Shown piece by piece: positions 37,405 to 45,433 of a stretch of DNA of 64,000 nt (within the stretch, counting starts at the first letter, position 1; every line of letters starts with the position of its first letter). Location: NCBI RefSeq assembly GCF_015670745.1, contig NZ_JADPCH010000002.1:124001-188000 (forward strand), given 5' to 3'. The notes under the pieces were generated by a model. The model was given only the letters and a program-made list of their open reading frames with translations. It was not told the DNA's origin and did not search any database. The position numbers and the translations under genes are program-made. This stretch comes from Collinsella aerofaciens (GTDB lineage: Bacteria; Actinomycetota; Coriobacteriia; Coriobacteriales; Coriobacteriaceae).

Positions 37405-38763
37405 CTAGCTCCTCGAATGTGCGACAAAACGACTATGGAGCAGGCCGATCACAAATGCCACCACGGCAACCGGCGCCCACGCGGCACCGATATCCGCCAA
37501 CGGCAGCGCATCAAACGGCAGCCACGTGCCCCCAAAGAACGCATCGCGGACCGAGGTGATCACGCTCTGCACGGCAACCACACCGCCAACCCAGACCCAC
37601 ACCTGCGGATGAGCGTCGCAAAAGCCGTGTACCAAACCCATGAGAACCAGCACGATGGCGACGGGATACAAGGCGTTAAGCATGGGCACCGAGAACATAA
37701 GGATCACGTCGAGGCCCACGTTGGAGAGCACGCACGAAAACGCCGCGAACACAAAGGCAAGGATCGCGAAGGGGCGGCGCATGGCCCCCTCGGAAGCCTC
37801 CGCTCCCCCTTCAACTACGTACGTCTCACAGAAATAGCGCGAGCAGCAGCTAATAAGACCGATGCACACGTTCATGCAGGCGAGGAAAAAGATCGCGAAG
37901 ACCACGACCGTGCCAGCAAGCCCAAAATGCATGGAGGCCGAACGAGCGAGGATGGCAGCGCCGTTGGTGGCATCGGGCATAACCGTGCCGAGTTGCATTC
38001 CGGCAAGCGCCAGGCCGCAGTAGATGATGGCCATGAGCACGCCGGCGATCACACCCGAACGCGAGATCTCGAAGGCCACGCGCCTATCGTCGGTAACGCC
38101 CAACTCGTGGATGGTCTCGGCGATGATGATGCCGAAGGCGAGCGACGCGAGCAGGTCCATGGTCTGATAGCCAGTCAAAAAGCCCTGCACGGCGGCGCCT
38201 GCATCGTAGGGAGCCTGAGGCGCGGCAGCCGGTCCCAGTGGCGAGACCACGGCGGCACCCACGACCAACACTATGAGCACAATGAGCGCGGGGCCCGTAA
38301 TGCGGCCGAGCACGCGCGTGATGACACCCGGGCGCAGCGTGAGAGCAAACGCGACGACAAAGAAGCCAACGGCAAACACCAGGCGAGCCGTGCCAAGCGA
38401 AACGCCCTCGGGCAGCAGCGGCACCAGCATCTCGAAGGCCGTGGAGCTCGTACGCGGAATGGCCAGGCACGGGCCGATGGCCAGATACACCGCCGCAACA
38501 AAGAACTCACCGAACTTGGGGTGCACGCGGCCGGCAAGCTCGCGCGCCGTTCCGGCAAGCGCCACGGCGATAAAGCCCATGACGGGCAGGCCGATGGCGG
38601 CGATGAGAAAGCCGAGCATGGCGACCGGCGTGGCTGAACCTGCTTGCAGCGCCAGCAGTGGCGGAATGATAAGGTTGCCGGCGCCAAAGAGCATCGAGAA
38701 CAGGGCGATGCCGACGGTAACGACATGGTCGGAGCGCAGACCACGCGAGGCGGATGAGGCCAT
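37405..38763 (-). CDS. brnQ: Branched-chain amino acid transporter, BrnQ/LIVCS family
   Basis: Cation symporter for Leu, Ile and Val, a 452-residue protein with about 12 membrane segments. It starts MASSASRGLRSDHVVTVGIA, and the LFSMLFGAGNLIIPPLLALQAG helix is the family signature. It ends with a basic tail. I chose ATG 38763, preceded by AAAGGTG. A hairpin with a T-run lies only about 22 nt upstream, so either the terminator of the previous gene or an attenuator controls this gene. Confidence 0.93.
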   Translation of the reverse strand: MASSASRGLRSDHVVTVGIALFSMLFGAGNLIIPPLLALQAGSATPVAMLGFLIAAIGLPVMGFIAVALAGTARELAGRVHPKFGEFFVAAVYLAIGPCLAIPRTSSTAFEMLVPLLPEGVSLGTARLVFAVGFFVVAFALTLRPGVITRVLGRITGPALIVLIVLVVGAAVVSPLGPAAAPQAPYDAGAAVQGFLTGYQTMDLLASLAFGIIIAETIHELGVTDDRRVAFEISRSGVIAGVLMAIIYCGLALAGMQLGTVMPDATNGAAILARSASMHFGLAGTVVVFAIFFLACMNVCIGLISCCSRYFCETYVVEGGAEASEGAMRRPFAILAFVFAAFSCVLSNVGLDVILMFSVPMLNALYPVAIVLVLMGLVHGFCDAHPQVWVWVGGVVAVQSVITSVRDAFFGGTWLPFDALPLADIGAAWAPVAVVAFVIGLLHSRFVAHSRS

Positions 38764-38785
38764 AGACACACCTTTCGGGTCGAAA

Positions 38786-38816
38786 CAAAAACGGGACGGG
38801 CAAAAGACCCGTCCCG
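38786..38816 (-). terminator. Terminator between the csd-like gene and brnQ
   Basis: Stem CGGGACGGG/CCCGTCCCG followed by TTTTTG on the minus strand. It begins 14 nt after the csd-like stop codon and ends 22 nt before the brnQ start, so it could also be an attenuator in the brnQ leader. Confidence 0.85.
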
Positions 38817-38830
38817 CAAGTATATACGCT

Positions 38831-39970
38831 CTAGCAGGCTAAATCGCGCAAAGCGTCAATCGCGGTGTCGACTTCCTCGTCCGTGTTGAAATACCCAAAC
38901 GAGAAGCGAACGACACCCTGACGCTCGGTCCCCAGCGCACGGTGCATGAGCGGGGCGCAATGGGCGCCGGGGCGCGTCGCAATCCCCCACCCTTGCATGA
39001 GTGCATCCGAGATCTCGGCAGAGTCGATATCGCCCACGTTGAGCGAGACGATCGCCGAGCGCGTCGGTTGGCCAAAGGCACCATAGAGCTTAATCCCCGG
39101 AATCTCGCGCACACCGGCAAGGAAGCGATCAGCGAGCGCACGCTCGTGGGCAGCAATCGCCTCGACCCCACCCTGGGCCTCGATAAAGTCGAGACCAGCG
39201 GAAAGGCCGGCGATACCGTGGCCGTTGAGCGTGCCCGCCTCAAGGCGCGTGGGCCACTCAAGCGGCTGCAGTGGGTCGAAGCTGTGCACGCCCGTGCCGC
39301 CCATGGCCCACGGAGCCACGTCAATGCCCTCCGCCACGGCCAGGCCGCCGGTCCCCTGCGGACCCATGAGCCCCTTATGGCCGGTAAAGCACACAATGTC
39401 GAGGCCCATGGCCTGCATATCGATATGCGCCGTGCCGGCAGACTGCGAGGCATCGACGATCACCAGCGCACCGGCCGCATGCGCGATGGCAGCCACGCGC
39501 GCAATGTCGACCGCGTTGCCGGTCACATTGGAGGCGTGCGTCACCACCACAGCACGCGTACCGGGCGTGACAAGCCGCTCGAGCTCGTCGTAGTCGAGCA
39601 CGCCGTTGGTATCACAGCCCGCATGCTCAACCGTCACACCCTGCTCTGCCGCCAGGCGGTTGAGCGGACGCAGTACGGAGTTGTGCTCGAGCACCGTTGT
39701 GACCACATGGTCGCCGGGGCGCACCACCCCGTTGATGGCGGTGTTGAGCGCCGCCGTGGAGTTGGGCGTAAAGCACACATGGTCCGCCCTCGGGCAACCC
39801 AAAAGGCGCGCGAGCTTGGCACGGCAAGCGTGAATCGTACGAGCGGCATCGAGGGCACCCGACGTGGCGCCGCGCCCGGCATTGCCGAGCGAGCACATCG
39901 CCTGCGTCACGGCATCGATGACCACCTGCGGCTTGTGCATGGTCGTTGCCGCGTTATCCAGATAGATCAT
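38831..39970 (-). CDS. Cysteine desulfurase-like class V PLP enzyme of the selenium cluster
   Basis: Likely mobilises sulfur or selenium from cysteine/selenocysteine. 379 residues starting MIYLDNAATTMHKPQVV. The PLP lysine is in CFTGHKGLMGPQGTGGL. The reactive cysteine is in RPGAHCAPLMH near residue 345, as in the SufS/CsdB-type subfamily. It lies last in the selD-yedF-DUF3343 run, where such a family member is known to accompany YedF and SelD. The ATG overlaps the TGA of the DUF3343 gene (ATGA). Selenocysteine lyase activity is inferred. Confidence 0.85.
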   Translation of the reverse strand: MIYLDNAATTMHKPQVVIDAVTQAMCSLGNAGRGATSGALDAARTIHACRAKLARLLGCPRADHVCFTPNSTAALNTAINGVVRPGDHVVTTVLEHNSVLRPLNRLAAEQGVTVEHAGCDTNGVLDYDELERLVTPGTRAVVVTHASNVTGNAVDIARVAAIAHAAGALVIVDASQSAGTAHIDMQAMGLDIVCFTGHKGLMGPQGTGGLAVAEGIDVAPWAMGGTGVHSFDPLQPLEWPTRLEAGTLNGHGIAGLSAGLDFIEAQGGVEAIAAHERALADRFLAGVREIPGIKLYGAFGQPTRSAIVSLNVGDIDSAEISDALMQGWGIATRPGAHCAPLMHRALGTERQGVVRFSFGYFNTDEEVDTAIDALRDLAC

Positions 39971-40218
39971 CGCACGACCTCCCACATATCGATCACGGTG
40001 AAGCCCTCGGTGGGAACGCCCGCCGAGGCAAGTTCGCCGCGCAGCAGTTCCTCATCGGCAGGCAACGCCTTCCACGCCAAACCGCAGCCGGCAGCGACCT
40101 CCCCGGGCACGGGAATCGTCCGCCCGGGAAGACCGCGCTCGATGCACAGGGATTCGCAACCCATGGCGGCCGCCGTGGTAGGAAACGTGATGACAAGCGC
40201 CGGGCGCTTCTCCCTCAT
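39967..40218 (-). CDS. DUF3343 protein, putative Se/S carrier
   Basis: 83 residues: MREKRPALVITFPTTAAAMG, then CESLCIERGLPGRTIPVPGE and AAGCGLAWKAL, the Cys-containing motifs of the family. A small domain found beside selD, yedF and csd-like genes, proposed to carry selenium or sulfur. I chose ATG 40218 with GGAG upstream. Unlike the paralogue at 11866-12276 it has no cysteine-rich N-terminal extension. Confidence 0.8.
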   Translation of the reverse strand: MREKRPALVITFPTTAAAMGCESLCIERGLPGRTIPVPGEVAAGCGLAWKALPADEELLRGELASAGVPTEGFTVIDMWEVVR

Positions 40219-40237
40219 GGCAACTCCAACCAATACG

Positions 40238-40864
40238 CTACGGGCGCACGACGCGCACGGCCTGCTCCATCTTCTCCACGATCACGTACATGTTGGTGAC
40301 CTCGCCCACCGCAAGCTGGTCTTTAATGCCATAGTGGTCCAGGCAGGTGCCGCAGGTAAGGATCTCGACGCCCTGCTCGGCCAGACCCTTCAGGTCGTCG
40401 AGCACCGGTGAGCCCTCGACGGTGAGCTTGGCGCCGCCGTTATAGAACAGCATGGTCGAGGGCAGCTCCTCCTGCTGTGTCACGGCAAAGATGAAGGCCT
40501 TCATGAGCTTGTGGCCCAGCTCGTCGTCGCCGCGGCCCATGCAGTCGGTGTAGACGGAGATGACGAGCTTGCCCTTGCCGGCGCTGGCATCACAGAAGGC
40601 AGCGCCATCCTGCTCGGGATCGGCCACGGCAACGGCGCCAGAGGTCGCCACGGTCACGTGCCACTCGGCGTCAGAAACCTTCTCGACCGAGGCCGTGCAG
40701 CCCTTCTCCTGCGCCATCTTGGAGATGTTCTTGACGGCGGTCTCGTTATCGACCGAGGTCACGACGGTGCCCTCGCCATCGAGCTGCTTCAGAGCTTTGA
40801 GCGTCTTGACGACGGGCAGCGGGCAGGCATCGCCCATGGCATTGACTTCAATCTTGGTAGACAT
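40238..40864 (-). CDS. yedF: Selenium metabolism protein YedF
   Basis: 208 residues: an N-terminal TusA/SirA-like domain with MGDACPLPVVKTLKAL (Cys near residue 13), and a C-terminal DsrE-like domain (SVYTDCMGRGDDELGHKLMKAF, then CGTCLDHYG). This two-domain form is the sulfurtransferase-like protein of selenium metabolism. Its place, 57 nt downstream of selD, supports a role in passing selenide to SelD. ATG 40864 has AAAGGA upstream. Confidence 0.9.
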   Translation of the reverse strand: MSTKIEVNAMGDACPLPVVKTLKALKQLDGEGTVVTSVDNETAVKNISKMAQEKGCTASVEKVSDAEWHVTVATSGAVAVADPEQDGAAFCDASAGKGKLVISVYTDCMGRGDDELGHKLMKAFIFAVTQQEELPSTMLFYNGGAKLTVEGSPVLDDLKGLAEQGVEILTCGTCLDHYGIKDQLAVGEVTNMYVIVEKMEQAVRVVRP

Positions 40865-40921
40865 ATTTTTTCCTTTCGAATAAATCGTTTTAGAACTGTA
40901 CATAGCTCAATAAACGTGTCG

Positions 40922-41971
40922 TTAACGGACAACGTGGACGGCAGGACCGTCCGGCACCGGCTCGCACACGCGGCCGATTGTGGCGGCAACACGCCCCTCG
41001 GCATGCAGACGGCACGCAAGCTCATCCACATCGGCAGCAGGCGCCGCGATAAGCAGGCCACCAGACGTCTGTGGATCGTACAGCGCGTCGAGCATACCTG
41101 GCTCCAGGTCCTCGTCGGCAGCCACGCGCGGGCCAAAGAAGTCCTGGTTGCGATAGGAGCCCGCGGGGATAATGCCCAGACGCGCCATGTCGAGCACCTG
41201 ATCAAAGAGTGGCACCGCTCCCGAGGCAAGCTCAACCTGCACGCCCGAGCCCTCGGCCATCTCGCACGCATGCCCGATCAGACCAAAGCCCGTAATGTCG
41301 GTGCAGCCGTGAAGCTCAAGTCCCTCGGCCAGACGAATCGGCGCCTCGTTGAGGGTGCACATCGAGTCAAACATGGCTGCGGCCTCGTCTTGCTCGATGA
41401 GCTCGCCCTTAATGGCCGTGGTGATGATGCCCGAGCCGATCGCCTTGGTCAGCAGCAGAACATCGCCCACGCGTGCGCCGCTGTTGGCGAGCATGCGGTC
41501 GAGCGCGACAAAACCACTCACGGACAGGCCGTACTTGGGCTCGTCATCGTTGATGGTATGGCCGCCCGCGATGGAGCAACCCGCCTCGACGCACTTGTCG
41601 GCGCCGCCCGCCAGAATCTGGCCGGCGACCTCGATGCCCAGGCAGCTCGGGATGCACAGCAAGTTCATGGCATGGCTCGGCCGCCCGCCCATGGCGTAGA
41701 TGTCCGACAGCGAGTTGGCCGCGGCGATCTGGCCAAACAGGAACGGGTCGTCGACCATCGGCGGGAAGAAGTCGATGGACTGCACGAGACCAAGGTTCTC
41801 CCCTACGCGGAAGACGCTCGCATCGTCGGAGGTATCGAACCCCACGAGCAAGTTGTCGTTATGCACATTGGGTAAATCGCCCAGGACCTGGGCGAGGGCT
41901 CCGGGGGCCAACTTAGCGGCTCAACCGCTCGCGGCCGTCATGGACGTGAGCCTCATGGTGTCCTTAGCCAT
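40922..41971 (-). CDS. selD: Selenide,water dikinase, a selenoprotein with Sec17
   Basis: Makes selenophosphate from selenide and ATP. The frame contains UGA at 41921-41923: the protein reads MTAASG-U-AAKLAPG, Sec at residue 17, where E. coli SelD has the essential Cys17, with Lys nearby. The ATP-binding part includes GFDTSDDASVFRV and SIAGGHTINDDEPKYGL. 349 residues; start ATG 41971 (MAKDTMRLTSM), with GGGGG upstream. It overlaps the upstream glycosyltransferase gene by 8 nt. Translation of this enzyme therefore depends on its own product, a possible feedback. Confidence 0.97.
41877..41895 (-). promoter_or_regulatory. SECIS hairpin of selD
   Basis: TCGCCC pairs with GGGCGA around the loop AGGTCCT, 25 nt after the UGA. 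The distance is within the bacterial range, and the loop GGTC matches the fdhF loop. Confidence 0.8.
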
Positions 41972-43181
41972 ACGAACCCCCTTCCAACAAATTAACGACT
42001 TTAAGTATACGCCCCAGGCACGCTTCCCAAGAGACCGCCGACGGCTCGAACGTCGAAGGCGGAGCCGCAAGCGCCTGCGCGATAGCATCTGCCAGTGCGC
42101 GCTCAAACAACGGAAGGTCGGCCGCCACGGGCGTGTCGACATCCGTCATACGCGGCGACGCCACCCACGTCACGGGAGCACCGGGAAGCATCGCCTCCAT
42201 CCAGGGACGAACGCCGGGCAAATCGGTCGCCATAACTTTGCAGCCGCACGCGAGGGCCTCGATCGTCACGAGCGGCAAACCTTCGTAAAACGAAGGCAGC
42301 ACAAAGACGTCGGAACTGCGGTAGGCACGCACGAGTTCATCGCTATCCAGGCGCCCCGCCAGCGTCACCGGCACATCCGAGGCCGCGGTCAAGCGCTCGA
42401 TACGCGCGTACTCGGCATCGTCCCCGCGGCCGCCCACAAGTACCAAGCCAGATGAGCGGACGCCATCGTCAATCGGCAATGACACAGCTCGAACCAGCGA
42501 CTCGACGCCCTTTTTAAAGCAAATCTTGCCCACGTACACAAGCGATCCCGGCTGCCTCGCCACGCTTGCGTCGCGGCAGAAGACGCGATGGTCGTAGCCC
42601 GTCCCAATCACGTGGATGCGATCGGCATCGACGCCGCACACCAGGCCAATCTGCTCAGCCTGCTCAGCGTGGAGCGCAAAGACGGCATCGAGCCGACGAA
42701 CCGCACTTACGATGCGATCGCGCTCGAGCGCATGCGAACGCAGCTGGCGCAGGTCGGTCGAATGGCACACGGCAACAACCGGCACGCCCCGGACGCACTC
42801 GCGCGCCAATGCGGTCACAAGATACAGGTGATGGCAGAGCACCAGATCGGGCCGAAACTCAGCCACCGCCCGATCGATTGCAGCAGCAAATGCCCGCTCA
42901 AATGCCTTGAGCATCGAAGGCGTCAGGTCACGATAGCGCGTGGAGGGATAGGGCATGACATCGGACATACCGCAGATGGGAAACGGCAGCTCGGGCGACT
43001 CGAACGGTACGGCAAACACGGCAGCACGCCGGTCCAGCTCGCCTTGGGTATCACCCGGTGCCGCGCCGCAAAGCACGGCGGCGCGATGCCCCGTCTCGAT
43101 CTGTTCGCGTACGAGCGCGGCAAGGTAGGTGCCGCTGCCGGTGCTATCTGGTTTTTGCGCCGAGATATTGAGGATGCGCAT
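41964..43181 (-). CDS. GT4-type glycosyltransferase coupled to selD
   Basis: 405-residue GT-B protein: N-terminal Rossmann half starting MRILNISAQKPDSTGSG, C-terminal half with GLVLVGGRGDDAEYARIERL, VLPSFYEGLPLVTIEAL (the E-x7-E site) and DLPGV. It transfers a sugar from a nucleotide donor to an unknown acceptor. Gene order is unusual: its last 8 nt overlap the selD start, and HgdC-like activase lies 14 nt upstream. A link to selenium (for example a seleno-sugar) is only suggested by this coupling. I cannot tell whether it belongs to the SenB family. Confidence 0.85.
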   Translation of the reverse strand: MRILNISAQKPDSTGSGTYLAALVREQIETGHRAAVLCGAAPGDTQGELDRRAAVFAVPFESPELPFPICGMSDVMPYPSTRYRDLTPSMLKAFERAFAAAIDRAVAEFRPDLVLCHHLYLVTALARECVRGVPVVAVCHSTDLRQLRSHALERDRIVSAVRRLDAVFALHAEQAEQIGLVCGVDADRIHVIGTGYDHRVFCRDASVARQPGSLVYVGKICFKKGVESLVRAVSLPIDDGVRSSGLVLVGGRGDDAEYARIERLTAASDVPVTLAGRLDSDELVRAYRSSDVFVLPSFYEGLPLVTIEALACGCKVMATDLPGVRPWMEAMLPGAPVTWVASPRMTDVDTPVAADLPLFERALADAIAQALAAPPSTFEPSAVSWEACLGRILKVVNLLEGGSYG

Positions 43182-43195
43182 GTCGCGGTACACCC

Positions 43196-43960
43196 CTAGG
43201 CCAAGGCGGCGGCGCGGACAGCCGCGCCGATCGCTCCGGCAAAGCGAGCTTGGGGCGAGGTGGTCACCGGCGACCCCAGTAGCTCGCCCAACCGCTCCAC
43301 CACGAAGGCGTTCTCGCACAGGCCACCGGTCAGGTAGTACGGGGCGCCCGCGGCCTGCCCGGCCATGGTCGCCACGCGCGATACGACACTCTCAATCACA
43401 CCACGGGCGATGTTCTCGCGCGGCTCACCACGGCCGATCAGGCTGATAACCTCGCTTTCGGCAAACACCGTGCACATGCTGCTGATCTTGGTGGGTTCGC
43501 CGGTGCGGGCGAGGTCCGTCATCTGCTGTTGGGAAATGCCTAGGCGGTCGGCCATGATTTCCAAAAAACGGCCTGTGCCGGCAGCGCACTTGTCGTTCAT
43601 GGCAAATTTGGCCACGCGGCCGCCTTTAAGCTGGATGACCTTGGTGTCCTGGCCGCCCACGTCAATCACGGTCCCGTGATCGCCAAACAGGCGCACGGCA
43701 CCGGTGCCGTGGCAGGTGATCTCGGTCACGACCTTGTGCGCATAGGGCACGGCGACACGACCGTAGCCGGTCGCGATCACGCGCACATCGTCGGCTGCCA
43801 CGTCATAGCCGGCCGCTGCCAGCGCCTCGCGCAGCCGCTCGGAAGCATCGACCGAGGAGAACCCGGTTGGCTGCACGCACGTCCACGCCACCGAACCCTC
43901 CCCGTCGACCACAGCAGCCTTAGCCGCCGTAGACCCGATATCGATCCCGATCCCTATCAT
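43196..43960 (-). CDS. 2-Hydroxyacyl-CoA dehydratase activase-like ATPase (HgdC/YjiL type)
   Basis: Homodimeric [4Fe-4S] ATPase that fires an electron into a dehydratase or double-cubane cluster protein. 254 residues: GIDIGSTAAKAAVVDG at the start, VIDVGGQDTKVIQL, MNDKCAAGTGRFLE and ISSMCTVFAESEVISL (Cys ligands of the shared cluster), and PYYLTGGLCEN. Start ATG 43960 with GGAGAGAG upstream. Its natural partners are the two HgdB-like proteins directly upstream in the same orientation. Confidence 0.92.
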   Translation of the reverse strand: MIGIGIDIGSTAAKAAVVDGEGSVAWTCVQPTGFSSVDASERLREALAAAGYDVAADDVRVIATGYGRVAVPYAHKVVTEITCHGTGAVRLFGDHGTVIDVGGQDTKVIQLKGGRVAKFAMNDKCAAGTGRFLEIMADRLGISQQQMTDLARTGEPTKISSMCTVFAESEVISLIGRGEPRENIARGVIESVVSRVATMAGQAAGAPYYLTGGLCENAFVVERLGELLGSPVTTSPQARFAGAIGAAVRAAALA

Positions 43961-44010
43961 GGCTCTCTCCCAATCTAAACATCAAAGACAGCTGCGCGTT
44001 CAGGCGCCTT

Positions 44011-44118
44011 AGCTCTAGGTTTCTCAGGTGCCGGAGATTGCCCCGAAAGAGGAGCGCAGCGTACTTTGGGTACGCAAGCGACGGTTTGAGGAGCAAAATC
44101 CGGTGCCTGAGGAAGCTA
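44011..44118 (+). ncRNA. Structured element B (about 108 nt), next to HgdB-like gene 2
   Basis: A long imperfect hairpin whose arms are around 44021-44041 and 44093-44113, with a conserved inner hairpin GCGTAC-TTTGG-GTACGC at 44060-44076. It is highly similar to element A; loops are conserved as GAAAGAGGAGCGC and AAGCGA.GGTTTGA. Pairing is better when read as plus-strand RNA, where U-G pairs replace what would be A-C mismatches on the minus strand, so the RNA may be antisense to the operon. The HgdB-like stop codon lies in the right arm. It may belong to a known Collinsella RNA motif. Strand call is inference. Confidence 0.6.
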
Positions 44119-45279
44119 CAGGGTTTCGATGAAGGCGGCGATGCGCGTCTCGATCTGGCCTATGTCGCCGTCGCTGTAGTCGGTCTCGATCTTCATATAC
44201 GGAATGCCCGCGCCCTCGACTGCCTCCTGCATGCGCGCACTCTCCACGTTAAAGGTGTGGCACGCCTGGAGCACGTTTTCGACCACACCATCGACGTGAT
44301 ACTTCTCGCACATGGCCAGGGTGTTGTCCATACGGCCGTCGTTGGGCGTCATGACCGAGCAGTTGATATCCAGGTAGCGGTCGGCGATGGCGCGCAGGAT
44401 GTCGGGAGCCTCCGGGTCGATCATCATGGCCGCCGTGCGCTCGCCCGAGCAGTCGTCCATACACACGACCACACCGCCGTTGAACTCGATGGTGCGACCG
44501 ATCTTGTTGATCACACCGCCCACCGGGCAACCGGTGATCAGAATGCGCTTGGCATCCGCCGCAACCGGGCGCTCGCCCGCGTCGTAGGCCTCGCGCAGCT
44601 TGGCGACCTTTTGCTCCAGCTGCTGCGTATAGGCCTCGATATCAAAGCTGAACGTACCAGCAAACATGGTGCTCATCAGGTCGACGCCGCTCATGGCCGC
44701 CGGCTGGTTGGCCTGCAGCGCAAACATCTCGAGCTGGGCCGCACGCAAGCGGTTGCGACGACGGACGGCAGCGCGCAGGTCGTCATCGGTGATCGTAATA
44801 CCGTAGAAGTTCTCGAGCTCCTCCTTGAGCAGGCGGCACTCCTCGTACCAGCCCTCGCGCTCGTAGGCGCGATCGCGGCTCTGCGGCAGGTGCAGAATGT
44901 GCGTGCGCTTGAGCTCGTTGAGTAGCTCGTACATCTTCTTCTTGCCGTCGCAGGTGGTCTCGCCGATGATCATGTCGCTAAAGTACGTAAACGGGCACTT
45001 TTGCGAGTAGGCAAAGCCGTAGGTCGACTTGATGAGCGGGCAGAGGTTTGCCGGCAGCACCTTCTCGGCCTCGGGAATCACCTCGTCGGACGTACCGCAC
45101 AGCGCCACACTTGCAGCGCCCGCGGCATCGATAATCTCGAGCGGCGTATAGCTGCACAAAAAGCCGACCAGGCGATTACCCGCCTGCTTATAATCCTTGA
45201 CGCGAATAAACGCCGCCTTGCGTTGCTCGTTGAACTCCTCAAAAGTGCACGGCAGCAGCTGCTCAATATTTTCCGACAT
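44116..45279 (-). CDS. 2-Hydroxyacyl-CoA dehydratase family / double-cubane cluster protein, copy 2
   Basis: 387 residues starting [17 protein letters not shown]. Iron-sulfur ligands are [12 protein letters not shown] and KCPFTY, and the diagnostic motif [13 protein letters not shown] is the HgdB/YjiM signature; the C-terminal half has [16 protein letters not shown] and [10 protein letters not shown]. It could be a dehydratase subunit or a stand-alone double-cubane reductase of the YjiM/DCCP type. A single-subunit form activated by HgdC fits the context best. The reaction is not determined by sequence. Confidence 0.85.
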   Translation of the reverse strand: MSENIEQLLPCTFEEFNEQRKAAFIRVKDYKQAGNRLVGFLCSYTPLEIIDAAGAASVALCGTSDEVIPEAEKVLPANLCPLIKSTYGFAYSQKCPFTYFSDMIIGETTCDGKKKMYELLNELKRTHILHLPQSRDRAYEREGWYEECRLLKEELENFYGITITDDDLRAAVRRRNRLRAAQLEMFALQANQPAAMSGVDLMSTMFAGTFSFDIEAYTQQLEQKVAKLREAYDAGERPVAADAKRILITGCPVGGVINKIGRTIEFNGGVVVCMDDCSGERTAAMMIDPEAPDILRAIADRYLDINCSVMTPNDGRMDNTLAMCEKYHVDGVVENVLQACHTFNVESARMQEAVEGAGIPYMKIETDYSDGDIGQIETRIAAFIETL

Positions 45280-45316
45280 ATAACTCCTTAACAAACCTTT
45301 TAACCAACCAAGGAAA

Positions 45317-45418
45317 CGGCTTTCCCAGGTGCCCGAGGTTGCCGTGAAAGAGGAGCGCCGCGTACTTTGGTATGCAAGCGATGGTTTGAACGGCAAGATC
45401 GGGTGCCTGGGGAAGCCG
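45317..45418 (+). ncRNA. Structured element A (about 102 nt), between the two HgdB-like genes
   Basis: 28-nt arms at 45317-45344 and 45391-45418 pair at 26 positions on the plus strand, three of them G-U. The inner hairpin is GCGTAC-TTTG-GTATGC at 45360-45375. Compared with element B there are compensatory changes (CCCGA/TCGGG against CCGGA/TCCGG, and CCCAGG/CCTGGG against CTCAGG/CCTGAG). Each element sits directly after an HgdB-like stop codon. Confidence 0.6.
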
Positions 45419-45433
45419 CTGGACCGGATAGCC

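Noticed and set aside
41964-43181. Calling the glycosyltransferase SenB
   Set aside because: Only the neighbourhood suggests selenium; the sequence looks like a general GT4 enzyme and I cannot compare families here.
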